From assembly GCF_036227485.1 (NCBI RefSeq), contig NZ_CP109479.1:3348001-3412000 (forward strand): DNA of 64,000 nt, in the 5' to 3' direction. Numbering within the stretch: the stretch's first letter is position 1; the number at the start of each line of letters is the position of its first letter. The notes under the pieces were generated by a model. That model was given only the letters and a program-made list of their open reading frames with translations, had not been told where the DNA came from and made no database searches. Of this stretch, positions 1-8,469 are shown in pieces. The translations under genes were made by a program, and so were the position numbers. The stretch comes from Streptomyces sp. NBC_01451. GTDB lineage: Bacteria; Actinomycetota; Actinomycetes; Streptomycetales; Streptomycetaceae.

Positions 1-1092
1 TATCAGGCGGCAAACTCCACCATGCTCACGCCGGCCATCCAGACGCTGTGGAGCAAAGAAATTTTGTTCCAGGCAATGCCCGTGCTCCGGTTCGAGCAAT
101 TCCTTGTGAAGAAGACCGAGCTGGGAACTGCTCCCGGTCTCACGGTGAACTTCATGAGGTACCGCTCGCTCGACGGCGCGCAGCAGCTCGTGGAAGGCGT
201 GCGAATGGAGACGCACGCGCTCTCGGCCGAGCAGATCACAATCAGCGTCGCTGAGCACGGATTCGCAATCGCCGTGACCGAACTTCTCCTCAACGCGAGC
301 TTCGACGACGTTATGGCGAGCGGTGCTCGTCTTCTCGGGCGAAACATGGCGACGTACATCGACGCCCTGGCTCGCGACACCTTCATGGGCGCCCCGTCGG
401 TCCTTTACGGATACGACAAGCTCGCGTCCTGGTCGGCCGGCGCCGCGCGTACTCCGCTTTCTCCGTACGACCGGGGAATGTTCGCCGATTCCGAGGCGAC
501 CATGGCGACCAACGGCGGCTTCTACTTCACGTCTGCCCTGGTCAAGGACGCCGTGGAGACCCTCGCCACCAAGAACGTCCCGCGTCTCGGCGAGACCTAC
601 GTCGCGTTCGTCCACCCGCACCAGAGCCGCCGACTTCGCGATGACCCCGAATTCATCGAGGTCACGAAGTACGCCGCCCCGGGCAACTTCATGCTCGGAG
701 AAATCGGCCGCTTGAACGACGTGGTATTCATCGAAACCACGCAGGTCTTCCAGGGCAACACGACCCCGCCGGCGACCCAGCAGCTCGGGACCAACATCCC
801 GACGAACACCGCCCAGAAGTGGGGCGGCCAGCCCTCCCGGACGGCGTCGGGATCGACTCCGGCAATTCCCGCCGTGACGTCCACCCCGACCAACCCGAAC
901 GCCCCGGCAAACGCCCTGTACCGCGCTCTGGTAATCGGGGACAACGCCGCGGGTCACGCCATCTCCCTGCCCGTCGAACTTCGCGACGGCGGTGTGCTCG
1001 ACTTCGGACGCGAGCACGCATTGGCGTGGTATTCGATCTTCGGCCTCGGACTCATCACGGATTACGCCGTGGTGCAGTGCGTGACCAACTGA
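1..1092 (+). CDS. major capsid protein, N4 gp56 family (5' end outside window)
   Basis: Forms the phage head shell. The frame is open from base 1, so the true start is probably upstream; the first internal ATG is at 22. The visible 363 residues match, from memory, the N4-gp56 capsid family: an N-terminal WSKEILFQAMPVLRF helix, then a basic/aromatic strand containing NFMRYRSL and an EGV motif, as in that family. A Thr/Pro-rich stretch around residues 255-300 (numbered from base 1) looks like a surface insertion. A strong hairpin follows the stop, which would separate capsid expression from downstream genes. Terminase, portal and scaffold genes would be expected to the left, outside the window. 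Confidence 0.85.
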   Translation, partial: YQAANSTMLTPAIQTLWSKEILFQAMPVLRFEQFLVKKTELGTAPGLTVNFMRYRSLDGAQQLVEGVRMETHALSAEQITISVAEHGFAIAVTELLLNASFDDVMASGARLLGRNMATYIDALARDTFMGAPSVLYGYDKLASWSAGAARTPLSPYDRGMFADSEATMATNGGFYFTSALVKDAVETLATKNVPRLGETYVAFVHPHQSRRLRDDPEFIEVTKYAAPGNFMLGEIGRLNDVVFIETTQVFQGNTTPPATQQLGTNIPTNTAQKWGGQPSRTASGSTPAIPAVTSTPTNPNAPANALYRALVIGDNAAGHAISLPVELRDGGVLDFGREHALAWYSIFGLGLITDYAVVQCVTN

Positions 1093-1104
1093 TCAACCCA
1101 CTCC

Positions 1105-1140
1105 CCGGGGCGGGGAATTCTGTCAACGTCCCCGCCCCGG
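1105..1140 (+). terminator. stem-loop after the capsid gene
   Basis: Perfect 12-bp arms (1105-1116 and 1129-1140) around a 12-nt loop, starting 13 bases after the capsid stop. There is no T-run, as is common for Streptomyces terminators, so it may instead be a partial terminator or an mRNA-stabilising hairpin. Confidence 0.65.
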
Positions 1141-1172
1141 ACTCCTCACCCGACTCAATAGGAGAACACTCC

Positions 1173-1559
1173 GTGCCTGCAAACCCGCGCACCCGACCGA
1201 ATCCCAAGGATCACACCGGGAACAAGAAGCGAATCCTCGCCGAGCAGCACGCCGAAGAACTTGCCAAGCGCAAGGGCGAAATCGCCATGCAGCACGCCGA
1301 GCAGGCAGCCAACCTCGACCAGCCCATTTCGCTGGACGACAAGGGCCGGACCATCCAGGCCGTCGCCGAAGAGGAGACGCAGGAAGGGCCCGTCGAGCTG
1401 CCCCCGGAGAAGGTCCACATTCGCATCGGCTGCGACCTGGAAAAGGTCACGATCGGCCAGGGCACGGATTTCGATTTCAAGGAGGGCCAGGTCTACGAAG
1501 TTCCGCTGCACGTGGCGCTGCACCTGGACCGGCTCGGTTACGTCTGGCAGTGGCTCTAA
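1173..1559 (+). CDS. hypothetical phage protein, connector region
   Basis: 128 residues, function not recognised. The GTG at 1173 is chosen because AATAGGAG lies about 9 bases upstream; the open frame extends further back but would cross the hairpin after the capsid gene. Residues 1-75 are charged (Lys/Glu/Gln-rich, helical) and residues 75-128 look like a small beta domain. Its place directly after the capsid gene suggests a head accessory or head-tail joining role; that is inference from position only. It overlaps nothing upstream and is followed by a closely spaced gene. Confidence 0.7.
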   Translation: MPANPRTRPNPKDHTGNKKRILAEQHAEELAKRKGEIAMQHAEQAANLDQPISLDDKGRTIQAVAEEETQEGPVELPPEKVHIRIGCDLEKVTIGQGTDFDFKEGQVYEVPLHVALHLDRLGYVWQWL

Positions 1560-1579
1560 CCACCGAAAGGGGCGCCTTC

Positions 1580-1954
1580 GTGGCGAACATCAAGAGCCTG
1601 GCCGAGACCGACAAGACGCCGGCCCGCGGGCAGTGGTACCGGCTCCTCTCCGATTTCGGAGAGGGCGTCGGCATGCTCACCAAAACGCACCGCTACCGGG
1701 CGCCGGGCAGTGACGAGACCCAGGAGAGCGACCGCATGCTCCTGGTCCTGGCCATCGTCGAGCCGGCGAGCTACGGCGTCGGCTACAGCGCGGAGCGCAG
1801 CGTGGTTGCCATGTGGCTGGAGCAGAGTGCGCCCGGCCGTTTCTCCCAACACCACATCTCCTTCCCGATGACGCAGTTCACCGAGCTGGTCGGCTCGGGC
1901 AAGCAGCCGCCGGAGTACGCGGACTGGCAGGCCCAGATGGCGGCGGGTGACTGA
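1580..1954 (+). CDS. hypothetical phage protein, connector region
   Basis: 124 residues, not recognised. GTG 1580 is preferred over an in-frame ATG at 1550 because AAAGGGG sits about 7 bases upstream and because 1550 lies inside the previous gene. The sequence mixes beta-strand-like and helical segments with no membrane segment or signal. Its stop overlaps the next start (TGATG at 1952-1956), so the two are translationally coupled. Position between capsid and connector genes suggests a structural or assembly role. Confidence 0.7.
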   Translation: MANIKSLAETDKTPARGQWYRLLSDFGEGVGMLTKTHRYRAPGSDETQESDRMLLVLAIVEPASYGVGYSAERSVVAMWLEQSAPGRFSQHHISFPMTQFTELVGSGKQPPEYADWQAQMAAGD

Positions 1955-2445
1955 TGGCCGCCAACGGGTTCATCGCCCTCCAGGGAGCCGTCAGCGCGCT
2001 GGACTACCTCAACGGCCGCACGACCGCCCTGGAGGCCGAGTGGCAGGCCAAGACGGCGGCCGGCGACCCGCAGCCGAAGACGACCTATCTCATGCTGCTC
2101 ACCCAGGTCGTGACTGACGCTCAGACGGACATGACCACGCTCGTGGGCATCGAGGCCGCCGGCACTGGCTACGCCCGCCAGCCCATCCCGTGGGGCGCAG
2201 CGTCGACCAGCACCAGGACGTCGGCGAACACGGACTTGGTGCAGTTCGGCCCGTTCAACGACCCGACGGGCCTGGCGGCCCCGGTCACCGGCGCGGCTCT
2301 CGTCACGCGCATGACGTCGTCGGCCGGCCAGCCGACCGGCCTGGCCTTGATGGCGTGGAACCTGGCCAGCGCCATCACCACGGCGCAGAATCAGGCCCTC
2401 CAACTCGCACCAGGGTCACTGACGATGACGCTGGCGGTGAGCTGA
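1954..2445 (+). CDS. hypothetical phage structural protein
   Basis: 163 residues, rich in Ala and Thr, without a family I recognise. The start overlaps the previous stop by one base. The N-terminal 60 residues look helical (ALDYLNGRTTALEAEW); the remainder is Thr/Ser/Gly-rich. The next gene starts one base after its stop. It is likely a minor head or neck component by position; no sequence motif supports a more exact role. Confidence 0.65.
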   Translation: MAANGFIALQGAVSALDYLNGRTTALEAEWQAKTAAGDPQPKTTYLMLLTQVVTDAQTDMTTLVGIEAAGTGYARQPIPWGAASTSTRTSANTDLVQFGPFNDPTGLAAPVTGAALVTRMTSSAGQPTGLALMAWNLASAITTAQNQALQLAPGSLTMTLAVS

Positions 2446-2446
2446 C

Positions 2447-3277
2447 GTGGCGACGCTCGCGGGGGTCATTCAGCGCATCCGTTCCGAGGTGGGCGACCTT
2501 CCTGCGCCTTTCGTCGACAGCTTCATCGGTGGCGACGAGCTGAGCAGTTACGACCTGTCCGAGGTCAACGTTTCCTCGGTCCAGGCGAAGGTCGCCACTG
2601 TCGACCCCGCGGGCACCGTCGAGCTGGTGGAGGACACCGACTACGTCCTCAGCCCGGCAGAGGGCTCCATCCTGCTGATCAACCCTGCCTACTCGCCGCT
2701 CAAGCACGGCCAGACGCTCATCGTCCGCGGGCGCAGTGAGGGCATGTTCAGTGACGCGGAGCTGGAGATGTACGTCAGCGACGCGATGAATCAGCACACC
2801 TACGGCCGCACGCTCAAGACTCGCTACCGGGACGGCCACGGCCACATCCGGTACGACCTGGAGCCCATCGACCTGGAGAACCTCCCGGCGGTCGAGGAAC
2901 CGCTGGTGGCCTATCTCGCGATCACCAACGTCTTGTGGTCGCTCGCCACCGATGCGAGCACCGATATCGACGTCAACACCAGCGAGGGGACCTTCGTCCC
3001 GCGCAGCCAGCGCTACCGGCAGCTCATGGAGCACCTGGACCAGATCCAGGCCCGGTACAACACGCTCGCGCAGCAGCTCAACGTGGGCCTGGGCCGCATC
3101 GAGATGTTCCAGCTCCGGCGAGTCTCGCGGACCACGAACCGGCTCGTGCCGGTCTTCCAGCCCCGTGAGTACGACGACACTTCCCGGCCTGAGCGGCTGC
3201 TGCCGCCGATCGACGGTGATGCCTACGACGACGAGTCCGGCATCCCTTCGCCGCTCTATCCGGGCACGTGGGGGTGA
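2447..3277 (+). CDS. putative head-tail connector/neck protein
   Basis: 276 residues, GTG start. Residues 1-90 carry a beta-rich segment with a DTDYVLSPAEGSILLINP strand-turn pattern, as seen in phage proteins that bind neighbouring subunits; the middle has an acidic helix (DAELEMYVSDAMNQH). The C-terminus is disordered and acidic. The gene lies between capsid and tail-fibre-like genes, where completion and neck proteins are usually encoded. The assignment rests on position and general composition. Confidence 0.6.
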   Translation: MATLAGVIQRIRSEVGDLPAPFVDSFIGGDELSSYDLSEVNVSSVQAKVATVDPAGTVELVEDTDYVLSPAEGSILLINPAYSPLKHGQTLIVRGRSEGMFSDAELEMYVSDAMNQHTYGRTLKTRYRDGHGHIRYDLEPIDLENLPAVEEPLVAYLAITNVLWSLATDASTDIDVNTSEGTFVPRSQRYRQLMEHLDQIQARYNTLAQQLNVGLGRIEMFQLRRVSRTTNRLVPVFQPREYDDTSRPERLLPPIDGDAYDDESGIPSPLYPGTWG

Positions 3278-3283
3278 TCGGGT

Positions 3284-3892
3284 ATGCGGGGACGGGCTGA
3301 CTGGAAGCGCGGTCGCTTCGGGATCAATGCGGAGACGACGCTCATTCACCGCGCGTTGCGGGGCTGGCAGGCACGCACGGGCGACAGTGTCACCTATTTC
3401 CGGTTCCGGTACGCCGAGAGCGACGTGCATGAGGTGTACGACGAGGCGACCGGTGCCGGCCGCGTCTTCTACGGCCGCTGGCAGCTTCCGGCCCTGCACG
3501 TCACACATGTCGAGTCCGCGAATACTGACCCTCGCGACAGTGGCCTGTACGTCACGGACACCTTGCGCATCGTCCTGGAATACGACCAGCTCGTGAAATT
3601 CGGGCTGACCGAGATGGATATCAAGCACGGCAGTTTCCAGCGTGACCGCGTCGCGTACGACAACTCTCTCTACGCCGTGCAGCGGGTCAACATCCTCGGC
3701 CAGATCCGCCGGCGGGACGTCGTGGTCGTCATCGAGGCCCAGCAGCTCCAGAACGACGAGCTGGTCAACGACCCCGCGTTCGCGCAGTACCTCACCGACC
3801 CCACCGAGCTTCCCGCCGTCACGCCGGAGCTGATGGCCCAGACGGTGATCCCGCCGGAGGAAGGCCAGAGCGATGACCCTTACTCCTCCTGA
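3284..3892 (+). CDS. hypothetical phage neck/tail-completion protein
   Basis: 202 residues, ATG 3284, six bases after the previous stop. N-terminus is basic (RGRADWKRGRFG). It contains FGINAETTLIHRALRGW followed by beta-strands and a DTLRIVLEYDQLVKFGL segment, compatible with a small phage assembly protein, but I cannot name the family. The C-terminal 40 residues are Pro/Glu-rich and probably flexible. Its last 20 bases overlap the next gene. Confidence 0.6.
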   Translation: MRGRADWKRGRFGINAETTLIHRALRGWQARTGDSVTYFRFRYAESDVHEVYDEATGAGRVFYGRWQLPALHVTHVESANTDPRDSGLYVTDTLRIVLEYDQLVKFGLTEMDIKHGSFQRDRVAYDNSLYAVQRVNILGQIRRRDVVVVIEAQQLQNDELVNDPAFAQYLTDPTELPAVTPELMAQTVIPPEEGQSDDPYSS

Positions 3893-4520
3893 AGTCCCGA
3901 CCGTCCGGCTCAGGGGCCGCTACCTGGCTCCTGACAAGACTCCGCTGGCCGGCACCGTGTCGTTCGCGCCGCCGTCGGTTCTGACGCTGCCGGCCTCGGA
4001 TGTCATTTCTACGACGGCCGCGAAAGTCACTCTCGACTCCATGGGCGCCTTCGAGGTCGACCTGATCCCCACCGACGTCCCTGGCATGTCGCCGTCGCGG
4101 TGGTCCTACCAGGTGACGGAGAAGCTCAAGGGCGTCCCCCCGCGGATCTTCCACATCATGCTGCCGGGCGGTACCGGCCCAGTGGACCTGGCGGACATCG
4201 CCCCCGTCTCGCCCTACGCGGGCAACTACCTGCCGGTCGCCGGCCCGCAGGGCGCCAAGGGTGACCAGGGTGAGCCCGGCGAGGTCACCAGCGAGCAGCT
4301 CGACGCACTCGAAGCCCGGGTGGCGCCGCGCCCGCAGGAGTACACCCAGACCTCCGCGCTCGCGGAGTGGACGATCCCGCACACCATGCCGTACCGGCCG
4401 GCCGTGAACGTCTACGACGTCTCGGGTCGAGAAATCGGCGGCTCCGTCGAATACCCCACCCCCACGACCGTGCTGGTCCGTTTCGCGTTCGCGGAGACCG
4501 GCTCGGCAGTACTGCACTAG
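3873..4520 (+). CDS. fibre-like protein with short collagen-like linker
   Basis: 215 residues. Residues 1-120 are a beta-sandwich-like domain (VRLRGRYLAPDKTPLAGTVSF), a short collagen-like segment follows near 125-140 (GPQGAKGDQGEPGE), and the C-terminal 75 residues form a beta-rich domain starting WTIPHTMPYRPAVNVYD. That C-terminal pattern is common at the tips of trimeric actinophage fibres. A surface or receptor-contact role is inferred. It overlaps the preceding gene by 20 bases with a GAAGG ribosome site inside it. Confidence 0.65.
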   Translation: MTLTPPEVPTVRLRGRYLAPDKTPLAGTVSFAPPSVLTLPASDVISTTAAKVTLDSMGAFEVDLIPTDVPGMSPSRWSYQVTEKLKGVPPRIFHIMLPGGTGPVDLADIAPVSPYAGNYLPVAGPQGAKGDQGEPGEVTSEQLDALEARVAPRPQEYTQTSALAEWTIPHTMPYRPAVNVYDVSGREIGGSVEYPTPTTVLVRFAFAETGSAVLH

Positions 4521-4529
4521 GAGCGCCCG

Positions 4530-5639
4530 ATGGCCACTACCGATTTCCGGTTCCCGGTAAAGCTCAACAAGCTGCCCGTCCAGGGCCTGGTGCCGGAAGC
4601 GTCAAGTTCCGCTCCCACGGCTCCTGTTGAGGGGCAGTTGTGGACCGACACCGTCAACCACACGGTGAAGTTCTGGAACGCCTCGGTGTGGAAGGACCCG
4701 CTGAGCCGCAGCGACCACACCGGCACGCAGCCGGCGAGCACCGTCAGTGACCTCGCCGCGGTGGTGCAGGCGTACCGGCTCGACCAGTTCGCTGCGCCGA
4801 CGGCTGCCGTTTCCCTGGGCGGTCAGCGGGCTACGAACGGTGCCGATCCGACAGCGGCAACCGACCTGGTGACGAAGCAGTACGCCGACAATTTGAGGGC
4901 CGGCATCGCCGTCAAGGACCCGGTGCGGGTCGTCGCCACCTCGAACATCGACCTGTCGACCCTGCCGGCCGCCATCGACGGCGTCACCATGGCCGCGGGC
5001 AACGCGTTCCTGGCGGCGGCCCAGACGACCGGCACCCAGAACGGCATCTACACCTACCCGGGGTCCGGGCAGCCGGCCACCCGCCGAAGCGACGCCGACA
5101 CTACCGGGGAAGTCCTCGACGGCACGCTGGTGGCAGTGGCCGAGGGCGCCGCGGCCGGCACCCAGTACATCCAGACGGCGACCCCGTCCGGGGCACCTGG
5201 CGCATGGACCCAGACGTGGGTGCTGTACTCCTCCGGCGGCCAGACGTACACCGCCGACGGCCAGGGCCTGGAGCTGTCGGGCACGACCTTCTCGCTGGAG
5301 CTGGCCGACGCCACCCTCTCCAAGAGCGCGGGCGGCCTGACCGTCGGCCTGGTCACCGTCGCCAAGGGCGGCACGGGCGCGACGACTGCGGCCGGTGCCC
5401 GCACGGCGCTCGGGACGGTCGGCAAGTACAGCGCGAACGTCGGCGCTCTGACCGGCGGCACGCCGCTGAACATCACGCACGGCCTGAACTCGGTGGACGT
5501 CCTGGAGCCGTCGCTGAAGGAGATCAGCAGCGGCGAACTGGTGGGGGCGAAGTTCGTGGTGGTCGACGCCAACACCGTCAGTGTCACGACCGCGGCCTCC
5601 TACGCGGCCGACACGTTCCGGATCACGGTGGTGGGCTGA
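4530..5639 (+). CDS. tail fibre-type protein
   Basis: 369 residues. The N-terminus (FPVKLNKLPVQGLVPE) and the segment DLVTKQYADNLRAGIAVKDPVR are typical of phage fibre shafts. Near residues 275-295 is VAKGGTGATTAAGARTALG, a motif widely repeated in tail fibres. The C-terminal 80 residues repeat the beta pattern seen at the end of the preceding gene (ITHGLNSVDVLEPSLKEIS), suggesting the two fibres share a tip fold. The coupled TGATG junction with the next gene shows one operon. It is encoded next to head genes rather than the baseplate, so a head fibre or decoration role is also possible. Confidence 0.7.
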   Translation: MATTDFRFPVKLNKLPVQGLVPEASSSAPTAPVEGQLWTDTVNHTVKFWNASVWKDPLSRSDHTGTQPASTVSDLAAVVQAYRLDQFAAPTAAVSLGGQRATNGADPTAATDLVTKQYADNLRAGIAVKDPVRVVATSNIDLSTLPAAIDGVTMAAGNAFLAAAQTTGTQNGIYTYPGSGQPATRRSDADTTGEVLDGTLVAVAEGAAAGTQYIQTATPSGAPGAWTQTWVLYSSGGQTYTADGQGLELSGTTFSLELADATLSKSAGGLTVGLVTVAKGGTGATTAAGARTALGTVGKYSANVGALTGGTPLNITHGLNSVDVLEPSLKEISSGELVGAKFVVVDANTVSVTTAASYAADTFRITVVG

Positions 5640-5848
5640 TGGTCGCGCGCCAGCTCGCCCCGCAGACAGTGCCCGCGACGGGCGGCAACGTCGTGTCGTC
5701 CGACAAGGTCGGCGCAGCCAACGGTGTGGCGGGCCTCGGTGCCGACGCCAAGGTTCCCGCGGCACAGATCAGCGTTCCGAAAATCACGGTCGGCGTCACC
5801 GCTCCCACAAGTCCCGCCGTCGGGGACGTGTGGATCGACACGAACTGA
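5639..5848 (+). CDS. small fibre-associated protein
   Basis: 69 residues, ATG overlapping the previous TGA. It contains VGAANGVAGLGADAKVPAAQI, which is a typical triple-stranded fibre repeat seen in phage tail fibres, and ends in a PTSPAVGDVWIDTN segment like those at fibre C-termini. It is probably a short fibre fragment or adaptor. The open frame continues upstream but overlaps the preceding fibre gene, so the coupled ATG is preferred. Confidence 0.65.
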   Translation: MVARQLAPQTVPATGGNVVSSDKVGAANGVAGLGADAKVPAAQISVPKITVGVTAPTSPAVGDVWIDTN

Positions 5849-5854
5849 GGCAGC

Positions 5855-7141
5855 ATGGCCACCCGCTTTTGGCTCACCTCCGCGGCTGCGCCCTACACCC
5901 CGGCGACCAAGCGCGGGGCGTGGACCAACGCGACGGCTACCGTGGCTGGGCTTTTGGGCCGGCAGCCGGCCGGCGCCTCGACGACTTCAGCGGTAGCGGA
6001 GACGTCTCTGTCGCAGCACAGTGTCCTGTTGGGGCGGTGGATCAGCCCGCCGGCCCGGACGGTCGGCACGCTCTCCGGCACGACGGATTTCTGCATGGGG
6101 CGCGTCGCGTCGGCGACGGCCGCCGCTTTCGTCACGCGGGTGCACATGTACGTCACGGCCGGAGACAGTGACACCGTGCGCGGCACCCTGCTCGACAACT
6201 GGCAGGGGTCGAGCAACTGGCCGACCACTGCCTCCGGTGGTGCAGCAACAGCACAGGCCATCGGTTCGGTCGCCGTCCAGACCGGAGACCGGATCGTGGT
6301 CGAGTTCGGCTACCAGGCCACGAATACGGTCGCGACGTCCTACACCGGCACCGTGTACTACGGCGCTACCGGCACCACGGATCTGGCCAACGCCGCCACG
6401 GCGGTGACCACACAGCCGGGGTGGGTCGACTTCTCCGGCGCGGACGGACTGTTCACCGCACCGGCGGCCGAGATCGTCGACAAGTTCACCACGGGAATTG
6501 GCTCACGGTTCGTGTTCTGGGGCGGCACCTTCTGGAACGAACCCTGGAAACGGGTTGGTGTTCCGGCCAACAGTGAGTACCCCGGCCTCATGGCCACGGA
6601 CGTCGGCTACGAAATCACCGGCTCCTCGCACTACGCGGAAATCGTGCACATGCCCACGGGTGGCGCCTACACGAGCTTCTCCGCAATCGTCCTCGGCCCG
6701 GTCGACAACGGCACCTACGTCCGCACGAAGTACAGCGTGGCCACCGGCAACCTCACCTTCGAGAATGCGGTCGGGTATTTCGACGCCTCCCCCACCACGC
6801 TGGCGTACGATCCGGTCGCTCACCGGTGGCTCCGATTCCGCGAAACGGGCGGCACGTTCTACTGGGAAACCAGCCCGAATGCATCGACGTGGACCGTGCG
6901 CCGCAGCGTGGCCACCCCGCAGTGGCTGAAATTCGGAACACTGCGCACGAATTTCGAGGGCTACGCCGACTCCGGTGGAACCACGACCCCAGCCGAGGTC
7001 GACAACGTCAACACAGTGCCCACGACTGTGGTGAAGGTCTGGAGCGGCAGTGCCTGGGTCACCAAACCCCTCAAGGTCTGGAGCGGCAGTGCCTGGGTCA
7101 CCAAACCGGTAAAGGCATGGTCCGAAACGGCCTGGTTCTAG
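5855..7141 (+). CDS. minor structural protein with C-terminal tandem repeats
   Basis: 428 residues. Residues 1-200 are Thr/Ala-rich and beta-sandwich-like; residues 200-385 look like a concanavalin-type jelly roll (GVGYFDASPTTLAYDPVAHRWLRF style strands), a fold used to bind glycans. The C-terminus repeats the 13-residue unit VKVWSGSAWVTKP twice plus a degenerate third copy. I infer a glycan-binding or decoration protein. It lies in the fibre cluster and starts six bases after the preceding stop. Confidence 0.6.
   Translation: MATRFWLTSAAAPYTPATKRGAWTNATATVAGLLGRQPAGASTTSAVAETSLSQHSVLLGRWISPPARTVGTLSGTTDFCMGRVASATAAAFVTRVHMYVTAGDSDTVRGTLLDNWQGSSNWPTTASGGAATAQAIGSVAVQTGDRIVVEFGYQATNTVATSYTGTVYYGATGTTDLANAATAVTTQPGWVDFSGADGLFTAPAAEIVDKFTTGIGSRFVFWGGTFWNEPWKRVGVPANSEYPGLMATDVGYEITGSSHYAEIVHMPTGGAYTSFSAIVLGPVDNGTYVRTKYSVATGNLTFENAVGYFDASPTTLAYDPVAHRWLRFRETGGTFYWETSPNASTWTVRRSVATPQWLKFGTLRTNFEGYADSGGTTTPAEVDNVNTVPTTVVKVWSGSAWVTKPLKVWSGSAWVTKPVKAWSETAWF
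7034..7107 (+). repeat. 35-bp tandem direct repeat, 39-bp period
   Basis: Bases 7034-7068 recur exactly at 7073-7107. They encode the repeated 13-residue Trp-rich unit at the end of the preceding protein; a third diverged copy follows to the stop. Perfect DNA identity suggests a recent duplication. Confidence 0.9.
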
Positions 7142-7144
7142 GGA

Positions 7145-7159
7145 TTAACTTGCCGTTAA
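7145..7159 (+). promoter_or_regulatory. inverted repeat TTAAC-N5-GTTAA in the gap before 7230
   Basis: A short perfect inverted repeat just after a stop codon. The ATTAAC element also occurs at 7721 and 19375, both in gaps before structural genes. It could be part of a promoter or operator; no clear -10 hexamer was found at a normal distance here. Confidence 0.3.
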
Positions 7160-7229
7160 GGCCACATGCGACGCTCGTCCTCAGATCCTTTTGCGATCGA
7201 CCCATGCCATTTCTCTGAGGAGGTCATTC

Positions 7230-7565
7230 ATGGCCCGCTATGTGCTCGTGGACGCCGACGGCATCGACATGACGATCAAGTACGGCCCGATCGAGCTGGA
7301 GGACCCGTCGCAGTACTCGGTGCCGGAGGGCAACAAGCTGCTCCTGGAGAGCACCGCCCTGGGCGAGGGCTACCGCTACGCCGAGGGCGGCGGGGCTCTC
7401 GCACCGGAGAACCCGGACGGCGATGACTCCGCCGACGACGAGGACGACGACGAGGACCGCCGCGGCCGGCGCGGGGGCGGAGACGGCGCTCGTGGACCGC
7501 AGGGTCCCCAGGGCGGCCAGGGTGCCCAGACCCAGCCTGGCGGCCAGGGCAACCCGAACCAGTAG
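7230..7565 (+). CDS. acidic protein with collagen-like tail
   Basis: 111 residues. ATG 7230 has GAGGAGGT about 5 bases upstream, so the longer open frame from 7191 is not used. Residues 1-60 form a compact acidic domain (ARYVLVDADGIDMTIKYG). This is followed by a long Asp/Glu run and then GARGPQGPQGGQGAQ, a collagen-like Gly-X-Y segment. The arrangement suggests a small decoration or fibre adaptor. Function is not established. Confidence 0.7.
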   Translation: MARYVLVDADGIDMTIKYGPIELEDPSQYSVPEGNKLLLESTALGEGYRYAEGGGALAPENPDGDDSADDEDDDEDRRGRRGGGDGARGPQGPQGGQGAQTQPGGQGNPNQ

Positions 7566-7629
7566 CAGGACTGCCGGGGCCTGCCGTCTCGGGGGCGGCG
7601 GGCCCGGTCCATCCGGAAGGGAATCGACC

Positions 7630-7710
7630 ATGACTGTCTCGCAGATCGTGGGCCTGGTGCTCATTGTGCTCCTCGTGCTGGTCATCCTGAAGATCATCGG
7701 ACTCTTCTGA
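7630..7710 (+). CDS. 26-residue single-pass membrane peptide
   Basis: MTVSQIVGLVLIVLLVLVIL followed by KIIGLF: almost entirely one hydrophobic helix. ATG 7630 is preceded by GGAAGGGAA at a normal distance, a strong ribosome site. It resembles very small inner-membrane phage peptides. Its position between fibre genes and the tail operon gives no clear role; a holin-like or membrane-modulating function is possible but unsupported. Confidence 0.6.
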   Translation: MTVSQIVGLVLIVLLVLVILKIIGLF

Positions 7711-7791
7711 GCCAGCGCCCATTAACTGGTCACAAATGGCGCCAAGCATTCTGGTGGGGCGATCTACAACCGCCCATACCGGAGTGCCACT
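7711..7791 (+). promoter_or_regulatory. AT-richer gap before the tail operon, possible promoter
   Basis: Contains ATTAAC (7721-7726) about 19 bases before CATTCT (7747-7752), a weak sigma-70-like arrangement that would drive the contractile-tail operon beginning at 7792. Evidence is only motif-like. Confidence 0.3.
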
Positions 7792-8469
7792 GTGCCCTTT
7801 CTTCTGAACGAAGATAAGGCCCTGAAGCAGAAGTTCCAGGGTCTGATGGTGCATGACGCCACCTCTGGTGCCGGCCGTAAAGTCACCGTGCGGTACCGCA
7901 ACCCCGAGTACGAGCTTGCGGACGCCGTCTATCCCCTGGTTCTCATTTCCCACTCCCGGATTTCCCGGGCCGAGGACAGGGAGCACCGCGGGTACGTCCG
8001 CCTTCACTACGCCCCGGAAAACTTCGAGCCGTGGGCCGACATGACGGACCCCTCGCAATCGCCCTACATGGCGCAGATGCCTATCCCGCTGAACGTCGAC
8101 TACCAGATCGACGCCTACGCGCGGAAAGAGACGCATCTCATCGAGATGACGGGCGCCATGTCTGGGTTCCACTTCCTTCCCGCCCGCTTCGGCTATTTGC
8201 CTATCGGCGAGGACGGGACCGTGCGCCGGCTCGATCTGCTCGGCGGCCCGGAGTACAGCGAGTCGAAGGACGAGCAGGGCAAGCGGCTTTTCATCGTCTC
8301 CTGGGTGATCCGCGTTTCCAGCGAACTCTTCCTCTCCGACATTCAGACCCTCACACCCGCGCAGCGAGTCCTTGTCAGTTGGCTCGACAAGCGCTTTTTT
8401 GATGAGGGGCACACCGTCGAGCTGGACCCCACGCAGGTGGTCACCCCCGCGGAGGCTGATACCCCATGA
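7792..8469 (+). CDS. putative tail terminator/sheath-proximal protein
   Basis: 225 residues, GTG start, ending four bases into the tail sheath gene. The sequence has an alternating beta pattern (GRKVTVRYRNPEYELADAV, YPLVLISHSR) and a central MPIPLNVDYQIDAYARKE segment like small tail-completion proteins. In contractile phages the gene just before the sheath often encodes the tail terminator or completion protein. I assign it by position and length. Confidence 0.6.
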   Translation: MPFLLNEDKALKQKFQGLMVHDATSGAGRKVTVRYRNPEYELADAVYPLVLISHSRISRAEDREHRGYVRLHYAPENFEPWADMTDPSQSPYMAQMPIPLNVDYQIDAYARKETHLIEMTGAMSGFHFLPARFGYLPIGEDGTVRRLDLLGGPEYSESKDEQGKRLFIVSWVIRVSSELFLSDIQTLTPAQRVLVSWLDKRFFDEGHTVELDPTQVVTPAEADTP

